Source of the DNA: Caballeronia sp. dw_276
GTDB taxonomy: Bacteria; Pseudomonadota; Gammaproteobacteria; Burkholderiales; Burkholderiaceae
Length of the DNA: 64,000 nucleotides
NCBI RefSeq assembly: GCF_018449635.1
Contig: NZ_JAAVUV010000008.1
Location: 186,001 to 250,000 of the forward strand
Direction of reading: 5' to 3'
Made by a program: the position numbers and the translations under genes. Position 1 is the stretch's first letter; every line of letters begins with the position of its first letter. The notes under the pieces are model-generated. The model was given only the letters and a program-made list of their open reading frames with translations. It was not told where the DNA came from and made no database searches. Positions 24,734-34,340 of the stretch are shown here, one piece after another.

Positions 24734-25411
24734 CTATTGCAAGCCCGCGACAATGGAGTCGGCGAACCGCTTCAAATAAACTGGCGAAGCGTCGGTTATC
24801 GCCCAGAAAACCATGCCGTTCTGCCGCCACTTGATCAGTGAATACCCTTCACTCGACTCAGTAGTCATTGCTGTGGAGGCCGCCGTACGCGCCCCGGTAT
24901 CAGGGAAAACATAAAGATCGATAGGATGCTTGAGGTAGCGATAAATCATCACGGCAACCGGCCGATGATCGACATAGTCGAGTCTTCCTCCAACAAGCGG
25001 AAATCCTTGCGCTTGTGGATCGACCACCGGGGGTGCGTAATCGATGCGTCCGTTGAACCAGGGCTTCACCGTATGCTGATCGCTTGAGAGCACATCCATG
25101 GTTCGCGATGACATCAACGCCCTGACATGACTCGCGACAATTTCCTGCTCGATCGCGCCTGATCCGGCCGGACGCTGAAAGAACATCACGGACAGAAATA
25201 CCAGCGCGCAGGCGCAGATCCCGCTGATGCCGCCTCCGGCAAACAGCAGCCCTGCGGAGCGCATCGGCCAGTTCAACGAGAACCATGATTTCTTGTTGTG
25301 TTGTTCATTGAGCCGCGCGCGCACCTGCGCATGCAAGGACGACGGCGCGCGTTCGTACAGCGATCCGTCGCGCAGCTTTTCGGCGAGTGACACTTCATTA
25401 TTAGTTTCCAC
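24734..25411 (-). CDS. Membrane anti-sigma factor
   Basis: A 225-residue protein with a short cytoplasmic N-terminus and one membrane helix (about residues 58-80, AGLLFAGGGISGICACALVF). A periplasmic domain follows (DYAPPVVDPQAQGFPLVGGR, then LDYVDHRPVAVMIYR). It lies directly after an ECF sigma gene and fits the RsiW-like anti-sigma proteins that hold the sigma factor at the membrane. The start is a GTG at 25411, with CGAGGAG seven bases upstream, overlapping the sigma gene by 11 bp. A longer GTG start at 25429 is also open. No zinc-binding CxxC motif is visible. Confidence 0.78.
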   Translation of the reverse strand: METNNEVSLAEKLRDGSLYERAPSSLHAQVRARLNEQHNKKSWFSLNWPMRSAGLLFAGGGISGICACALVFLSVMFFQRPAGSGAIEQEIVASHVRALMSSRTMDVLSSDQHTVKPWFNGRIDYAPPVVDPQAQGFPLVGGRLDYVDHRPVAVMIYRYLKHPIDLYVFPDTGARTAASTAMTTESSEGYSLIKWRQNGMVFWAITDASPVYLKRFADSIVAGLQ

Positions 25412-26009
25412 GCTTGGACTCCTCGGCACTGGCGGGTGGTGTCTTCACCAGACGAATAGCAGGTTGTTCCGGATTGCCCTGGGCGACGCGCACCGCGTTG
25501 CACAACAAACGCCGTGCGCGTGAGAGCCGCGACATGACGGTGCCAATCGGGATGCCCGCCACGACCGCCACATCCTTGTAACTCATGTCCTCCAGTTCAC
25601 GCAGCACAATCACCTCACGAAACTCCACGGGCAACATGGCCAGCGCGCGATGCACAAGCTCGGTTTCATCCTGGCGGACCGCGATCTTCTCAGGGTCATC
25701 GCCGCTTTCGTCGGACCAGCCAGGAAGCTGCTCGTCCACTTGCAACGAGTCGTCGTAAGGCGTGGCGTCCGCCTGATGACGATGCTTGCGCCACTCCGTG
25801 AACCACGTATTGCGCACGATCGCGAGCAGCCACGCGCGCGGGTTGTCGCCGGTGTAGCCATCGAAGAAACGGAAGGCGCGCAGGAAAGCTTCCTGCACCA
25901 CGTCATCGGCCTCGGTCGCACTGCCGCTCAACCAGCGGGCAAGGTTATACGCCGCGTCCAGATGCGGCAGCATCACCTGATCAAAGCGATTCGGCGGGGA
26001 CTTCCCCAT
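25401..26009 (-). CDS. ECF sigma-70 factor
   Basis: A 202-residue extracytoplasmic-function sigma factor that directs RNA polymerase to its own promoters. Region 2 (LARWLSGSATEADDVVQEAF, then AWLLAIVRNTWFTEWR) and region 4 (LPVEFREVIVLRELEDMSYK, then IPIGTVMSRLSRARRLL) are clear. The ATG at 26009 follows GGGAGAACACCG; an in-frame ATG at 26057 lacks a site. It is divergent from the metallophosphoesterase-cupredoxin pair, and both directions carry the same promoter motif. It is co-transcribed with its anti-sigma gene. Confidence 0.9.
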   Translation of the reverse strand: MGKSPPNRFDQVMLPHLDAAYNLARWLSGSATEADDVVQEAFLRAFRFFDGYTGDNPRAWLLAIVRNTWFTEWRKHRHQADATPYDDSLQVDEQLPGWSDESGDDPEKIAVRQDETELVHRALAMLPVEFREVIVLRELEDMSYKDVAVVAGIPIGTVMSRLSRARRLLCNAVRVAQGNPEQPAIRLVKTPPASAEESKRGN

Positions 26010-26065
26010 CGGTGTTCTCCCTGGAAACGCCGGCTGCGCGAAAGCGCGGGCACTCAACCTAACTT

Positions 26066-26092
26066 ACCGGCGCCGACATTAATTTATTCCCG
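26066..26092 (-). promoter_or_regulatory. ECF-type promoter for the sigma/anti-sigma unit
   Basis: On the minus strand, CGGGAATAA (26092-26084) is followed after 14 bases by CGGT (26069-26066), the same arrangement as on the opposite strand. The start would be near 26060, about 50 nt before the sigma ATG. It is the likely autoregulated promoter. Confidence 0.55.
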
Positions 26093-26120
26093 ATCGAGTC
26101 GCTTTGCGCGAAAAATAAAC

Positions 26121-26147
26121 CGGGAATAAGGCGGGGCGTGTTTCGGT
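26121..26147 (+). promoter_or_regulatory. ECF-type promoter for the phosphoesterase/cupredoxin unit
   Basis: CGGGAATAA (26121-26129), 14-bp spacer, CGGT (26144-26147). It mirrors the divergent promoter and lies about 50 bp before the ATG at 26200. This is the pattern expected for targets of the adjacent sigma factor. Confidence 0.55.
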
Positions 26148-26199
26148 TCGATGAGCATGGGGCATTTGAACCCATTCACAACGACACAAGGAACCCGCC

Positions 26200-27165
26200 A
26201 TGCCCGACATCACCAAAGACACCGACCAGCCCGAAATACTCAGCGGGCATGGCGCCAAACGACGAACCGCGCTCAGTTGCATGGCCTGGGCCGGAGCCGG
26301 CATGTTATGGACGCTCAACGGCGGCGTACCCGGCTCGAAACTTCTGGGTGGCACGGCACAAGCCGCTGAAGTCGACCGTCACGCGTTCAGCTTCGTGCAG
26401 ATCAGCGATAGTCACATAGGCTTCAGCAAGGACCCGAACCTCGATCCGGCAAGCACGCTGAAGGAAGCCGTCGACAAGATCCGCACATCGAACGAAAAGC
26501 CCGCATTCATGATCCACACCGGCGACATCAGTCATCTGTCAAAGCCGGGCGAATTCGATACAGCCGCGCAAATCATCGGCAGCGCAGGCCTCGATGTCCA
26601 CTACGTCCCTGGCGAACACGACGTCCTGGTAGACGACGGCAATTCCTATTTCGAACGCTTCTCGAAGCCCGCTGATAAAAAATGGTACAGCTTCGACCAG
26701 GGCGGGGTTCACTTCATCGGTCTGACGAACGTGTTGAATCTGAAAGGCGGCGGTTTGGGTTACCTCGGCGACGAACAACTCGCCTGGCTCAAACAAGACC
26801 TTGCACGCCGTTCGAGCAGCACGCCGCTTGTAGTGTTTGCGCACATTCCGTTGTGGTCGTTGTACCCGGAATGGGGATGGGGTACCGACGACAGCGCGCA
26901 GGCATTGAGCCTGATGAAACGGTTTGGATCGGTGACGGTGCTCAACGGTCACGTGCACCAGGTCGCGCAGAAGGTGGAGGGGGACATCAGCTTCTACTCG
27001 GCGATGTCCACGGCCTTTCCCCAACCGGGGCCGGGCAAGGCCGCGGGTCCCGGTCCAATGAAAGTCCCCGCCGACACGTTGCGCACCTTGCTTGGCGTTC
27101 GTTCCGTGAACTACGTTCCGGGCAAGATCGAACTGGCAATCGTCGATACGAGGTTGAGCGTATGA
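26200..27165 (+). CDS. Exported calcineurin-like metallophosphoesterase
   Basis: A 321-residue protein. An N-terminal KRRTALSCMAWAGAGML-type sequence ending in AQAAE looks like a Tat or Sec export signal. The metallophosphoesterase core has the usual metal motifs: ISDSHIG (D-x-H), HTGDIS (GD), PGEHD (the GNHD position), FAHIP and LNGHVHQ. It should hydrolyse phosphoester bonds in the periplasm with two metal ions. It overlaps the cupredoxin gene by four bases (ATGA) and is divergent from the ECF sigma gene. The substrate is unknown. Confidence 0.85.
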   Translation: MPDITKDTDQPEILSGHGAKRRTALSCMAWAGAGMLWTLNGGVPGSKLLGGTAQAAEVDRHAFSFVQISDSHIGFSKDPNLDPASTLKEAVDKIRTSNEKPAFMIHTGDISHLSKPGEFDTAAQIIGSAGLDVHYVPGEHDVLVDDGNSYFERFSKPADKKWYSFDQGGVHFIGLTNVLNLKGGGLGYLGDEQLAWLKQDLARRSSSTPLVVFAHIPLWSLYPEWGWGTDDSAQALSLMKRFGSVTVLNGHVHQVAQKVEGDISFYSAMSTAFPQPGPGKAAGPGPMKVPADTLRTLLGVRSVNYVPGKIELAIVDTRLSV

Positions 27166-27509
27166 GCCTCTTTTCAACTCTCACGGTGGTACGGATTGCA
27201 ACGCTGCTGATCGCAACAAGCATTGCAGCTAGTCCCGCATTCGCCGACGTCGCGCCAACCGCCACGGTTGTGATCGACAACTTTTCGTTCGGTCCCGCGC
27301 AGTTGTCGATTGCGGCCGGGGCGACGGTGACGTGGGAAAACCGCGACGATATTCCTCATACCGTCGTAGAAGATGCCTCGCCGCGGACATTCAAATCGCC
27401 GCCACTAGATTCCGGCGAAAAGTTTTCACAGGTCTTTGTAAAGCCGGGGACGTATCGATATTTCTGCTCGCTGCATCCGCACATGACGGGAACGATCGTC
27501 GTGAAATAG
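27162..27509 (+). CDS. Periplasmic cupredoxin (amicyanin/plastocyanin-like)
   Basis: A 115-residue blue-copper-type protein. The signal peptide (RIATLLIATSIAASPAFA) is followed by a plastocyanin fold. Type 1 copper ligands are visible: His in DIPHTVV, then Cys, His and Met in YFCSLHPHMTG. It probably carries electrons or copper in the periplasm. The start overlaps the stop of the phosphoesterase gene (ATGA), so both products are made together. Control by the adjacent ECF sigma factor is likely. Confidence 0.88.
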   Translation: MSLFSTLTVVRIATLLIATSIAASPAFADVAPTATVVIDNFSFGPAQLSIAAGATVTWENRDDIPHTVVEDASPRTFKSPPLDSGEKFSQVFVKPGTYRYFCSLHPHMTGTIVVK

Positions 27510-27520
27510 GCGTTGTGAGC

Positions 27521-28612
27521 TTACGCCCCGTGCCGCACGCCGACGCGATACCACGTGACCTGCCTGTAGGTTTCGCCCGGGCTCACGATCACGCTGCCGG
27601 CGTCCGGCATGTTGACTTGGTTCGGAAACGCGCCTGCCTGAAGGCACAGGCCGGCGTGTTTGCCGTAGCGCCTGCCGTGACGCCCGACGATGCCATCGAG
27701 ATGGTTGCCGGTATAGAATTGCACGCCGGGCGCGTTCGTACCCATGGTCAGTTCGCGCCCGCTGGCGGGGTCGTAGAGGCACACCACGGGCTTGTGCGCA
27801 TCGGCGCTTTCACCGACCACATAACAATGATCGAATCCGCCTGCGCGCGACAACTGGTCGTGCGGCCAGTCGAGCCGCGCGCCAAGCGGAGCGCTCGCCC
27901 GGAAGTCGAACGCATGGCCCGCCACCTCCGCGCGGTTCTCGGGGATCAGGGCGGCATCGACTTCGAAGAAGGTATCGGCGTCTATGGAAATGACGTGGCC
28001 GCGGATATCGGTAGTGTCGTCGCCCGAGAGATTGAAGCATGCGTGGTTCGTCAGGTTGACCGGCGTGGGCGCGTCCGATACCGCTTCGTACGCGAGCGTC
28101 AGCGTGCCGTCGTCGTCCAGTGTGTAGCGCAACGTGGTCGACACCGCGCCAGGAAATCCTGCTTCACCCTCTGGTGATTCGTGCGTAAGTTCGATACCGC
28201 CATCGACTTCCCGCGCCTCCCATAACGCCCGATGAAACCCCGCCGCGCCGCCATGCAGCAGATTCCCGCCTTCGTTGCGATCGAGCGAATAAGCCACGCC
28301 GCCAAGCGCGAAGCGCGCGTTTTCGATGCGGTTCGCCCAGCGCCCGATCACGCCGCCCAGATATGCATGGCCGGCAAAATATTCGGCGGGCGTGTCGTGG
28401 CCGAGCAGCACGTCCGCCACGCGTCCCGCGCGATCAGGCGCGTTCCATGAAACCAGCGTCGCGCCGAGATCACTGATCGCCACGCGCATGCCATGCGCAT
28501 TGCGCAGCGTGAACAACCTCGCGACATCGCCGCCGGGCAGCGTGCCCCAGCGTTCGGCGCTTACGCGGACAGAGCCTGATCGGGCGATGGTAGGCATGGC
28601 AGCGAGATTCAT
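27521..28612 (-). CDS. galM: Aldose 1-epimerase (mutarotase)
   Basis: Interconverts alpha and beta anomers of sugars such as xylose or galactose. The 363 residues carry the galactose-mutarotase fold. Features include GGVIGRWANRIENARFALGG, NEGGNLLHGG and LTNHACFNL (catalytic His). The C-terminal region has GVQFYTGNHLDG and LCLQAGAFPNQVN (catalytic Glu/Gln region). It follows xylR on the same strand with about 10 bp between stop and start, so the two form an operon in the xylose locus, where it would supply the right anomer of xylose. An alternative ATG lies five codons downstream. Confidence 0.88.
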   Translation of the reverse strand: MNLAAMPTIARSGSVRVSAERWGTLPGGDVARLFTLRNAHGMRVAISDLGATLVSWNAPDRAGRVADVLLGHDTPAEYFAGHAYLGGVIGRWANRIENARFALGGVAYSLDRNEGGNLLHGGAAGFHRALWEAREVDGGIELTHESPEGEAGFPGAVSTTLRYTLDDDGTLTLAYEAVSDAPTPVNLTNHACFNLSGDDTTDIRGHVISIDADTFFEVDAALIPENRAEVAGHAFDFRASAPLGARLDWPHDQLSRAGGFDHCYVVGESADAHKPVVCLYDPASGRELTMGTNAPGVQFYTGNHLDGIVGRHGRRYGKHAGLCLQAGAFPNQVNMPDAGSVIVSPGETYRQVTWYRVGVRHGA

Positions 28613-28622
28613 GGAAGAGGGA

Positions 28623-29831
28623 TCAGCCGGGCTGGTCGCATGGCGCGACGGGCAGCCGCTCCTGATACTCGCGCGGCGTGCAGTCGAGCTCGCGACGGAA
28701 GACGGCGTACATGTACTGCAATGAAGTGAAGCCGCAGCGGATGGCAACTTCCGCGCTCGACAGGTCGTGGCGCGCGAGAAGTTGTTTCGCGACATCGAGT
28801 TTATGGTTCAGGATTTCCTGATGCACCGTATGACCGAGTTCACGCCGGAAATAATCCTCGAGCGATGAACGCGATACGCCAACGTAATCGGCCACCTGTT
28901 CGGTCTTGATGCCCTGACATGCGTACTGCCGGATATAGTGGCGGGCACGCATGACATAGGGACTTGAAACAGGTTGATGACGGGTCGATTCAAGCACGTT
29001 GATGCCGACCGGCGGCACGAGAATGCGCCTGCCATGGAAGCGCGCGCCGCCCAGCATCTGATGAAGCAAGTGCGCCGCCGTTCGCCCCATTTCTTCGGTA
29101 CCCTGAATAACCGAGGACAGCGGTATACGCGTGAGCGAACGCGTCAAGGGATCGTTGTCTATGCCGATGATGGCTACCTGCTCCGGAACCGCAATGCCCG
29201 AAATGAGGCACGCTTGTAGCAAGTGGCGCGCGCGTGCATCCGTGACGGCGATCACGCCAACAGGCTTCGGCAAACTTTCGAGCCATGACGTCAATTGCGC
29301 GCTCGCCTGACTCCAGACCGGCGCGCTGGTCGGCAGCCCGCGATGAATATCGGCTTCGAGGCCGTCCGCGGCAATCAGCGCCTTGAACGCCAGTTCACGC
29401 TCCTGAGCCCAGCGGTTCTCGGGCGACTCCGGCAGGCTATAAAGGGCGAAGCGCTGCAGGCCGGCACCGATCAGGTGTGTGTACGCCAGCGACATGAGCT
29501 TGGCGTTATCGGTGGCAATGTAGGGCAGGTTGGCCGGGTAGCACGCAGCATCCGAATACGACGAACCGACCGCGACCACGGGCAAGTGTGAATCGCCAAG
29601 TGCTTCGGCGACAGCGGGATCGTCGAAGTCCGCAATGATGCCATCGCCCTCGAAGCGTTCTATCCCGTTGAGCCGGCAACGGAAATCCTCCTCCAGAAAG
29701 AGGTCCCATGCAACGCGCGTGGACAGCAGATAATTGCCGATGCCCGTAATCACTTCGCGGTCATACACCTTGTTCGCGTTGAACAGCAGCGCGATCCTGT
29801 GTGAAGCCTGAGCGGTCTGGGGTCGTGTCAT
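28623..29831 (-). CDS. xylR: Xylose operon regulator XylR, AraC family
   Basis: A 402-residue activator. The N-terminal part is a LacI/periplasmic-binding-like sugar domain (RIALLFNANKVYDREVITGI to about residue 270). The C-terminal part is an AraC double HTH (ARHYIRQYACQGIKTEQVAD, then VGVSRSSLEDYFRRELG). This layout is that of E. coli XylR, which binds xylose. The ATG at 29831 has CCGGAGCTCG upstream; the frame is open to 29879. It is divergent from xylA. Shared motifs before xylA and xylF are the probable binding sites. Confidence 0.9.
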   Translation of the reverse strand: MTRPQTAQASHRIALLFNANKVYDREVITGIGNYLLSTRVAWDLFLEEDFRCRLNGIERFEGDGIIADFDDPAVAEALGDSHLPVVAVGSSYSDAACYPANLPYIATDNAKLMSLAYTHLIGAGLQRFALYSLPESPENRWAQERELAFKALIAADGLEADIHRGLPTSAPVWSQASAQLTSWLESLPKPVGVIAVTDARARHLLQACLISGIAVPEQVAIIGIDNDPLTRSLTRIPLSSVIQGTEEMGRTAAHLLHQMLGGARFHGRRILVPPVGINVLESTRHQPVSSPYVMRARHYIRQYACQGIKTEQVADYVGVSRSSLEDYFRRELGHTVHQEILNHKLDVAKQLLARHDLSSAEVAIRCGFTSLQYMYAVFRRELDCTPREYQERLPVAPCDQPG

Positions 29832-30025
29832 CGAGCTCCGGACGGACTTCGCGTCGCATTGCAGCGAGAAGCCCGTCATCTCCGTTGCGGCGCAACATGC
29901 GCCTTTGTGTTTGCTTATTAGTCGTTTATTAGCCGCTTTTTAGCGTTTGCTGATTCTAGGCTGTGCACGAGGCTTGCCGCCAGCCCGATTTCCACTTAGC
30001 TCAAGAATCACCATGAGCGCTGGCG

Positions 30026-30039
30026 GATTTCGCAATTGC
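30026..30039. promoter_or_regulatory. Candidate XylR site upstream of xylA
   Basis: GATTTCGCAATTGC occurs here and, identically, at 31458-31471 upstream of xylF. GCGGA follows at nearly the same distance in both. It lies 55 bp before the xylA ATG. Confidence 0.55.
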
Positions 30040-30093
30040 CCTGAGGCGGACCAAGCTGGCAGCATGGCGTCACACTAAAAGACGGAGACGCCC

Positions 30094-31410
30094 ATGTCGT
30101 ATTTCGAACATCTGCCGGCTGTGCGCTACGAAGGCCCGGATTCCAATAATCCCTTTGCTTTCCGCCACTACGATCGTGACAAGCTGGTGCTCGGAAAACG
30201 CATGGAAGATCACTTGCGGCTGGCTGTCTGCTACTGGCATTCGTTCGTATGGCCGGGCGTGGACATGTTTGGACAGGGCACGTTTCACCGGCCGTGGCAG
30301 CAACCCGGCGACGCGATCGAACGCGCTCATCTGAAGGCGGATGCCGCGTTCGACTTTTTCGCAAAGCTCGGCGCGCCGTATTACACATTCCACGATACCG
30401 ATGTTGCACCGGAAGGCGACAGCATCAAGCACTACGTCAACAACTTCAAAGGCGTGACCGACTATCTGGCGGCCAAGCAGGAGCAGACGGGAATCAAGCT
30501 GCTGTGGGGCACCGCGAATCTATTTTCGCATCCGCGATATGCGGCGGGCGCCGCGACGAGCCCCAATCCCGAAGTGTTTGCTTTCGCGGCCACGCAGGTC
30601 TTTCAGGCGCTGGAAGCGACCCATCGCTTAGGTGGAGAAAACTATGTGCTGTGGGGTGGACGCGAGGGCTACGACACGCTGTTGAACACCGACCTCAAGC
30701 GCGAGCGCGATCAGCTTGGACGCTTTCTCAACATGGTCGTCGAGCACAAGCACAAGACCGGCTTCAAGGGCGCCTTGCTGATCGAACCGAAGCCGCAAGA
30801 GCCCACCAAACATCAATACGATTACGATGTCGCCACCGTTCACGGCTTTCTCACGCAGTTTGGTTTGCAAAACGAAATCCGCGTGAACATAGAAGCAAAT
30901 CACGCAACGCTCGCTGGACATTCGTTTCATCATGAAATCGCGACGGCTTACGCGCTTGGCATATTCGGCAGCGTCGATGCAAACCGTGGTGACCCGCAAA
31001 ATGGCTGGGATACCGACCAGTTCCCGAACAGCGTTGAAGAGCTGACGCTCGCGCTCTACGAGATATTGAAGCACGGCGGCTTCAGCACGGGCGGCATGAA
31101 TTTCGATGCAAAGGTCCGGCGCCAGAGTGTTGCGCCCGAAGACCTGTTTTACGGTCATATTGGCGCGATCGACATTATTGCCATTGCCTTGGAGCGCGCG
31201 GCTGCGCTGGTTGAAAACGACAAGCTGGCGGAGTTCAAGAAACGCCGTTATGAAGGCTGGGATACGGAATTTGGCCGCAAGATTCTCGCGGGCGGTTACT
31301 CTCTGGAGTCGCTTGCCATTGATGCATTAGGCCGCCGTGTTAACCCTCAGCATGTCAGCGGCCAGCAGGAGTATCTGGAGAACATCGTCAATCAGGCAAT
31401 TTACGGCTAA
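30094..31410 (+). CDS. xylA: Xylose isomerase
   Basis: Converts D-xylose to D-xylulose with two divalent metals in the cytoplasm. The 438-residue protein is the long (class II) form. It has the catalytic His region ([12 protein letters not shown]), [12 protein letters not shown] and [35 protein letters not shown] and [11 protein letters not shown] provide further metal ligands. RBS: ACGGAGACGCCC. It lies between divergent xylR and the xylFGH transporter. No xylB (xylulokinase) is present in the window, so that step must be encoded elsewhere. Confidence 0.95.
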   Translation: MSYFEHLPAVRYEGPDSNNPFAFRHYDRDKLVLGKRMEDHLRLAVCYWHSFVWPGVDMFGQGTFHRPWQQPGDAIERAHLKADAAFDFFAKLGAPYYTFHDTDVAPEGDSIKHYVNNFKGVTDYLAAKQEQTGIKLLWGTANLFSHPRYAAGAATSPNPEVFAFAATQVFQALEATHRLGGENYVLWGGREGYDTLLNTDLKRERDQLGRFLNMVVEHKHKTGFKGALLIEPKPQEPTKHQYDYDVATVHGFLTQFGLQNEIRVNIEANHATLAGHSFHHEIATAYALGIFGSVDANRGDPQNGWDTDQFPNSVEELTLALYEILKHGGFSTGGMNFDAKVRRQSVAPEDLFYGHIGAIDIIAIALERAAALVENDKLAEFKKRRYEGWDTEFGRKILAGGYSLESLAIDALGRRVNPQHVSGQQEYLENIVNQAIYG

Positions 31411-31457
31411 GGTTCCAAACCTTAAAGCCGCAAGGAAAAACGTTAATCGGCCCGGCT

Positions 31458-31471
31458 GATTTCGCAATTGC
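31458..31471. promoter_or_regulatory. Candidate XylR site upstream of xylF
   Basis: GATTTCGCAATTGC, identical to the site before xylA, followed by GCGCAAGATGCGGA. The xylA-xylF gap (31411-31663) otherwise holds only leader sequence with a GGAG ribosome-binding site before xylF. Confidence 0.55.
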
Positions 31472-31663
31472 GCAAGATGCGGATAAAGGCCACCCTAATC
31501 GAAAAATCAAAGATAGAAGCTTTCGTAAAACCGACGACCGTGAACACGAATTCGCGGCGCAAGCAGTAGATTCCGCCGACGTCCCTTTCTCTCGCACATG
31601 CGTGGCCTTGACCGGCTACGCGGGGTGACGCATCGGCCAGTCAACCATAAAAAGGAGTGAGAC

Positions 31664-32707
31664 ATGAAGTCTGCAACGCGGAAGTCTGCAATGCGCCGTT
31701 CAATCCTGGCCACGTTCGCGTGTGGTGCGATGTTCGCCAGCGTATCCCTGATTCCATCGCTGGCTCATGCCAGTAAGGACAAACCCGAAATAGGCTTCTG
31801 TATCGATGACTTGCGTGTCGAGCGCTGGTCACGCGACCGCGACTATTTTGTTGCAGCCGCGACCAAGCTCGGGGCCAAGGTATCGGTGCAATCCGCCGAT
31901 GCCAGCGAGGCGCGCCAGATTTCGCAAATCGAAAACCTGATCTCGCGTGGCGTCGATGTCATCGTCATCGTGCCTTTCAATTCGAAGACGCTTGGCAACG
32001 TGGTGGCGGAAGCGCGCAAGGCGGGTATCAAGGTCGTGTCCTATGACCGGCTGATCCTGGATGCAGATGTGGATGCCTACATTTCCTTCGATAACGAGAA
32101 GGTGGGCGAATTGCAGGCGCAAGGCGTCTTCAACGCGCAGCCTAAGGGTAATTACTTTTTGCTGGGCGGTGCACCGACCGACAACAATGCCAAGATGTTG
32201 CGTGAAGGCCAGATGAAGATCCTTAAGCCGGCTATCGATCGTGGTGACATCAAGATCGTTGGCCAGCAGTGGGTACCGGAATGGAGCGCAGCAACGGCGT
32301 TGCGCATTACCGAAGATGCGCTGACGGCGAACAACAACAAGATCGACGCCATCGTGGCCTCCAATGACGGCACGGCAGGCGGCGCAATTCAGGCGCTTGC
32401 AGCGCAAAAGCTGGCGGGCAAGGTGCCCATCTCCGGGCAGGACGCCGACCTCGCGGCGGTCAAGCGACTCGTGGACGGCACCCAGACCATGACGGTCTAC
32501 AAGCCGCTCAAGCTGATTGCGGGCGACGCAGCAAAGCTTGCGGTCGACCTGGCAAAAGGGCAGCCGCCCGCCTATAACGCCAAGTACGACAACGGTAAGA
32601 AACAGGTCGATACCGTATTGCTGCAGCCAACGCTCCTGACAAAGTCCAATGTCGATACCGTCATCAAGGACGGGTTCTATACGCAGTCGCAACTGGCCGG
32701 CAATTGA
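31664..32707 (+). CDS. xylF: D-xylose ABC transporter, substrate-binding protein
   Basis: Periplasmic receptor of the high-affinity xylose importer. It has 347 residues with a signal peptide ([20 protein letters not shown], cleaved after AHA) and a two-lobe type I sugar-binding fold. Recognisable parts are [57 protein letters not shown] and [13 protein letters not shown]. It is the first gene of xylFGH. RBS: AAGGAGTGAGAC. A 10-bp hairpin separates it from xylG. Confidence 0.95.
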   Translation: MKSATRKSAMRRSILATFACGAMFASVSLIPSLAHASKDKPEIGFCIDDLRVERWSRDRDYFVAAATKLGAKVSVQSADASEARQISQIENLISRGVDVIVIVPFNSKTLGNVVAEARKAGIKVVSYDRLILDADVDAYISFDNEKVGELQAQGVFNAQPKGNYFLLGGAPTDNNAKMLREGQMKILKPAIDRGDIKIVGQQWVPEWSAATALRITEDALTANNNKIDAIVASNDGTAGGAIQALAAQKLAGKVPISGQDADLAAVKRLVDGTQTMTVYKPLKLIAGDAAKLAVDLAKGQPPAYNAKYDNGKKQVDTVLLQPTLLTKSNVDTVIKDGFYTQSQLAGN

Positions 32708-32732
32708 CAATCGACGCATCGATGAGCCTGTG

Positions 32733-32759
32733 CGTAAAGGCCCGAAAGCGGCCTTTACG
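32733..32759 (+). repeat. Intercistronic hairpin between xylF and xylG
   Basis: CGTAAAGGCC (32733-32742) is perfectly complementary to GGCCTTTACG (32750-32759) around CGAAAGC. There is no T-tract. Such structures after binding-protein genes commonly protect the upstream mRNA and lower expression of the downstream ABC genes. Confidence 0.6.
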
Positions 32760-32783
32760 TACAATCACGTCAGGGACACACGC

Positions 32784-34340
32784 ATGGCAAATGCGCTGCT
32801 GGAAATGCACGGCATCGTCAAGACGTTTGGTGGGGTGAAGGCGCTCGACGGCATCGACCTGGTGGTCGCGCCCGGTGAATGTGTGGGCTTGTGCGGCGAA
32901 AATGGCGCGGGCAAGTCTACACTGATGAAGGTTCTGTCAGGCGTCTATCCGCATGGAACGTGGGATGGCGAAATCCTTTGGGAAGGACAGGCTTTACGCG
33001 CGATGAACATTCGCGATACCGAGAACGCCGGCATTGTCATCATTCATCAGGAACTGATGCTCGTGCCGCAACTGTCGGTGGCGGAAAATATATTCCTCGG
33101 TAACGAAATCACGCTGAGCGGCGGGCGCATGAATTACGCCGCAATGTATCAGCGCGCCGACGAACTGCTGCGCGGTCTCAACATCATCGGCATCAATGTG
33201 GCGCAGCCGGTGATGAACTATGGCGGCGGTCATCAGCAACTGATCGAGATTGCAAAGGCCTTGAACAAGCGCGCAAAACTGCTCATTCTCGACGAGCCAT
33301 CGTCTTCGCTGACGGCGAGCGAAATCAGCATCCTGCTCGACATCGTGCGAGATTTAAAGAAACGCGGCGTTGCGTGTGTCTATATCTCGCACAAACTCGA
33401 CGAGGTGGAAGCCGTGTGCGATACCGTTACCGTGATCCGCGACGGCAAGCATGTCGCCACGCAGCCCATGAAGGGTTTGAGCACGGACGCCATCATTGCA
33501 ATGATGGTCGGCCGCGAAATCAAGAACCTGTTTCCGCGCGAGCCGCATGAGATCGGCGAGGTCATTTTCGAGGCCAGGAATGTGACATGTCTCGATGTCA
33601 CGAACGCGCAGAGAAAGCGCGTGGACAACATATCGTTCTCATTGCGCAAAGGCGAGATTCTCGGCGTGGCAGGGCTCGTTGGCGCAGGGCGAACTGAATT
33701 GATGCAGGCCATCTTCGGCGCTTATCCTGGCGTGAGCGAAGCGGACGTTTATCTGAACGGCAAGAAGCTCAAGATCAGGACGCCGGCGGATGCAATCAAC
33801 GCCGGCATAGGCATGGTGCCTGAAGACCGCAAGCGTCACGGCATCGTGCCGCAACTGGGCGTGGGCCACAACATCACGTTGGCTGTGCTTAGCCGGTTTG
33901 CGAAGGGCGGGCGTATCGATTCCGCCGCGGAACTCGACACCATCCACACCGAGATGAAGCGTCTGTCAGTGCGCGCCGCGACGCCCATGTTGTCCATTGC
34001 GAGCTTGTCGGGCGGCAACCAGCAGAAGGCCGTGTTGACCAAGATGCTCCTGACCGACCCCGCCATCCTGATTCTCGATGAACCCACTCGCGGTGTGGAT
34101 GTCGGCGCCAAGTTCGAGATCTACAAGCTGATGTTTGCGCTGGCGCGGCGCGGGGTATCGATCATCGTGGTGTCGTCGGAACTCAATGAAGTGCTCGGCG
34201 TCAGCGACCGCGTGCTCGTGATAGGCGAGGGCGAATTACGCGGCGACTTCATCAACGAGGGACTGACGCAAGAACATATCCTGGCTGCCGCAATTGGCGC
34301 GCCGTCTCAAGCAACTTCTATTCAAGCGAGCGTCGCATGA
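32784..34340 (+). CDS. xylG: D-xylose ABC transporter, ATP-binding protein
   Basis: Energises xylose import. The 518 residues form two ABC domains. The first has Walker [10 protein letters not shown] and Walker [13 protein letters not shown]. The second has a divergent A-loop GLVGAGRTE, signature [10 protein letters not shown] and Walker [13 protein letters not shown]. The start at 32784 fits E. coli XylG; the frame upstream overlaps the end of xylF. Its stop overlaps the xylH start (ATGA). Confidence 0.95.
   Translation: MANALLEMHGIVKTFGGVKALDGIDLVVAPGECVGLCGENGAGKSTLMKVLSGVYPHGTWDGEILWEGQALRAMNIRDTENAGIVIIHQELMLVPQLSVAENIFLGNEITLSGGRMNYAAMYQRADELLRGLNIIGINVAQPVMNYGGGHQQLIEIAKALNKRAKLLILDEPSSSLTASEISILLDIVRDLKKRGVACVYISHKLDEVEAVCDTVTVIRDGKHVATQPMKGLSTDAIIAMMVGREIKNLFPREPHEIGEVIFEARNVTCLDVTNAQRKRVDNISFSLRKGEILGVAGLVGAGRTELMQAIFGAYPGVSEADVYLNGKKLKIRTPADAINAGIGMVPEDRKRHGIVPQLGVGHNITLAVLSRFAKGGRIDSAAELDTIHTEMKRLSVRAATPMLSIASLSGGNQQKAVLTKMLLTDPAILILDEPTRGVDVGAKFEIYKLMFALARRGVSIIVVSSELNEVLGVSDRVLVIGEGELRGDFINEGLTQEHILAAAIGAPSQATSIQASVA

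Noticed and set aside
27332..28177. 281-aa plus-strand frame over galM
   Set aside because: Antisense of the mutarotase; it also overlaps the cupredoxin gene in another frame.
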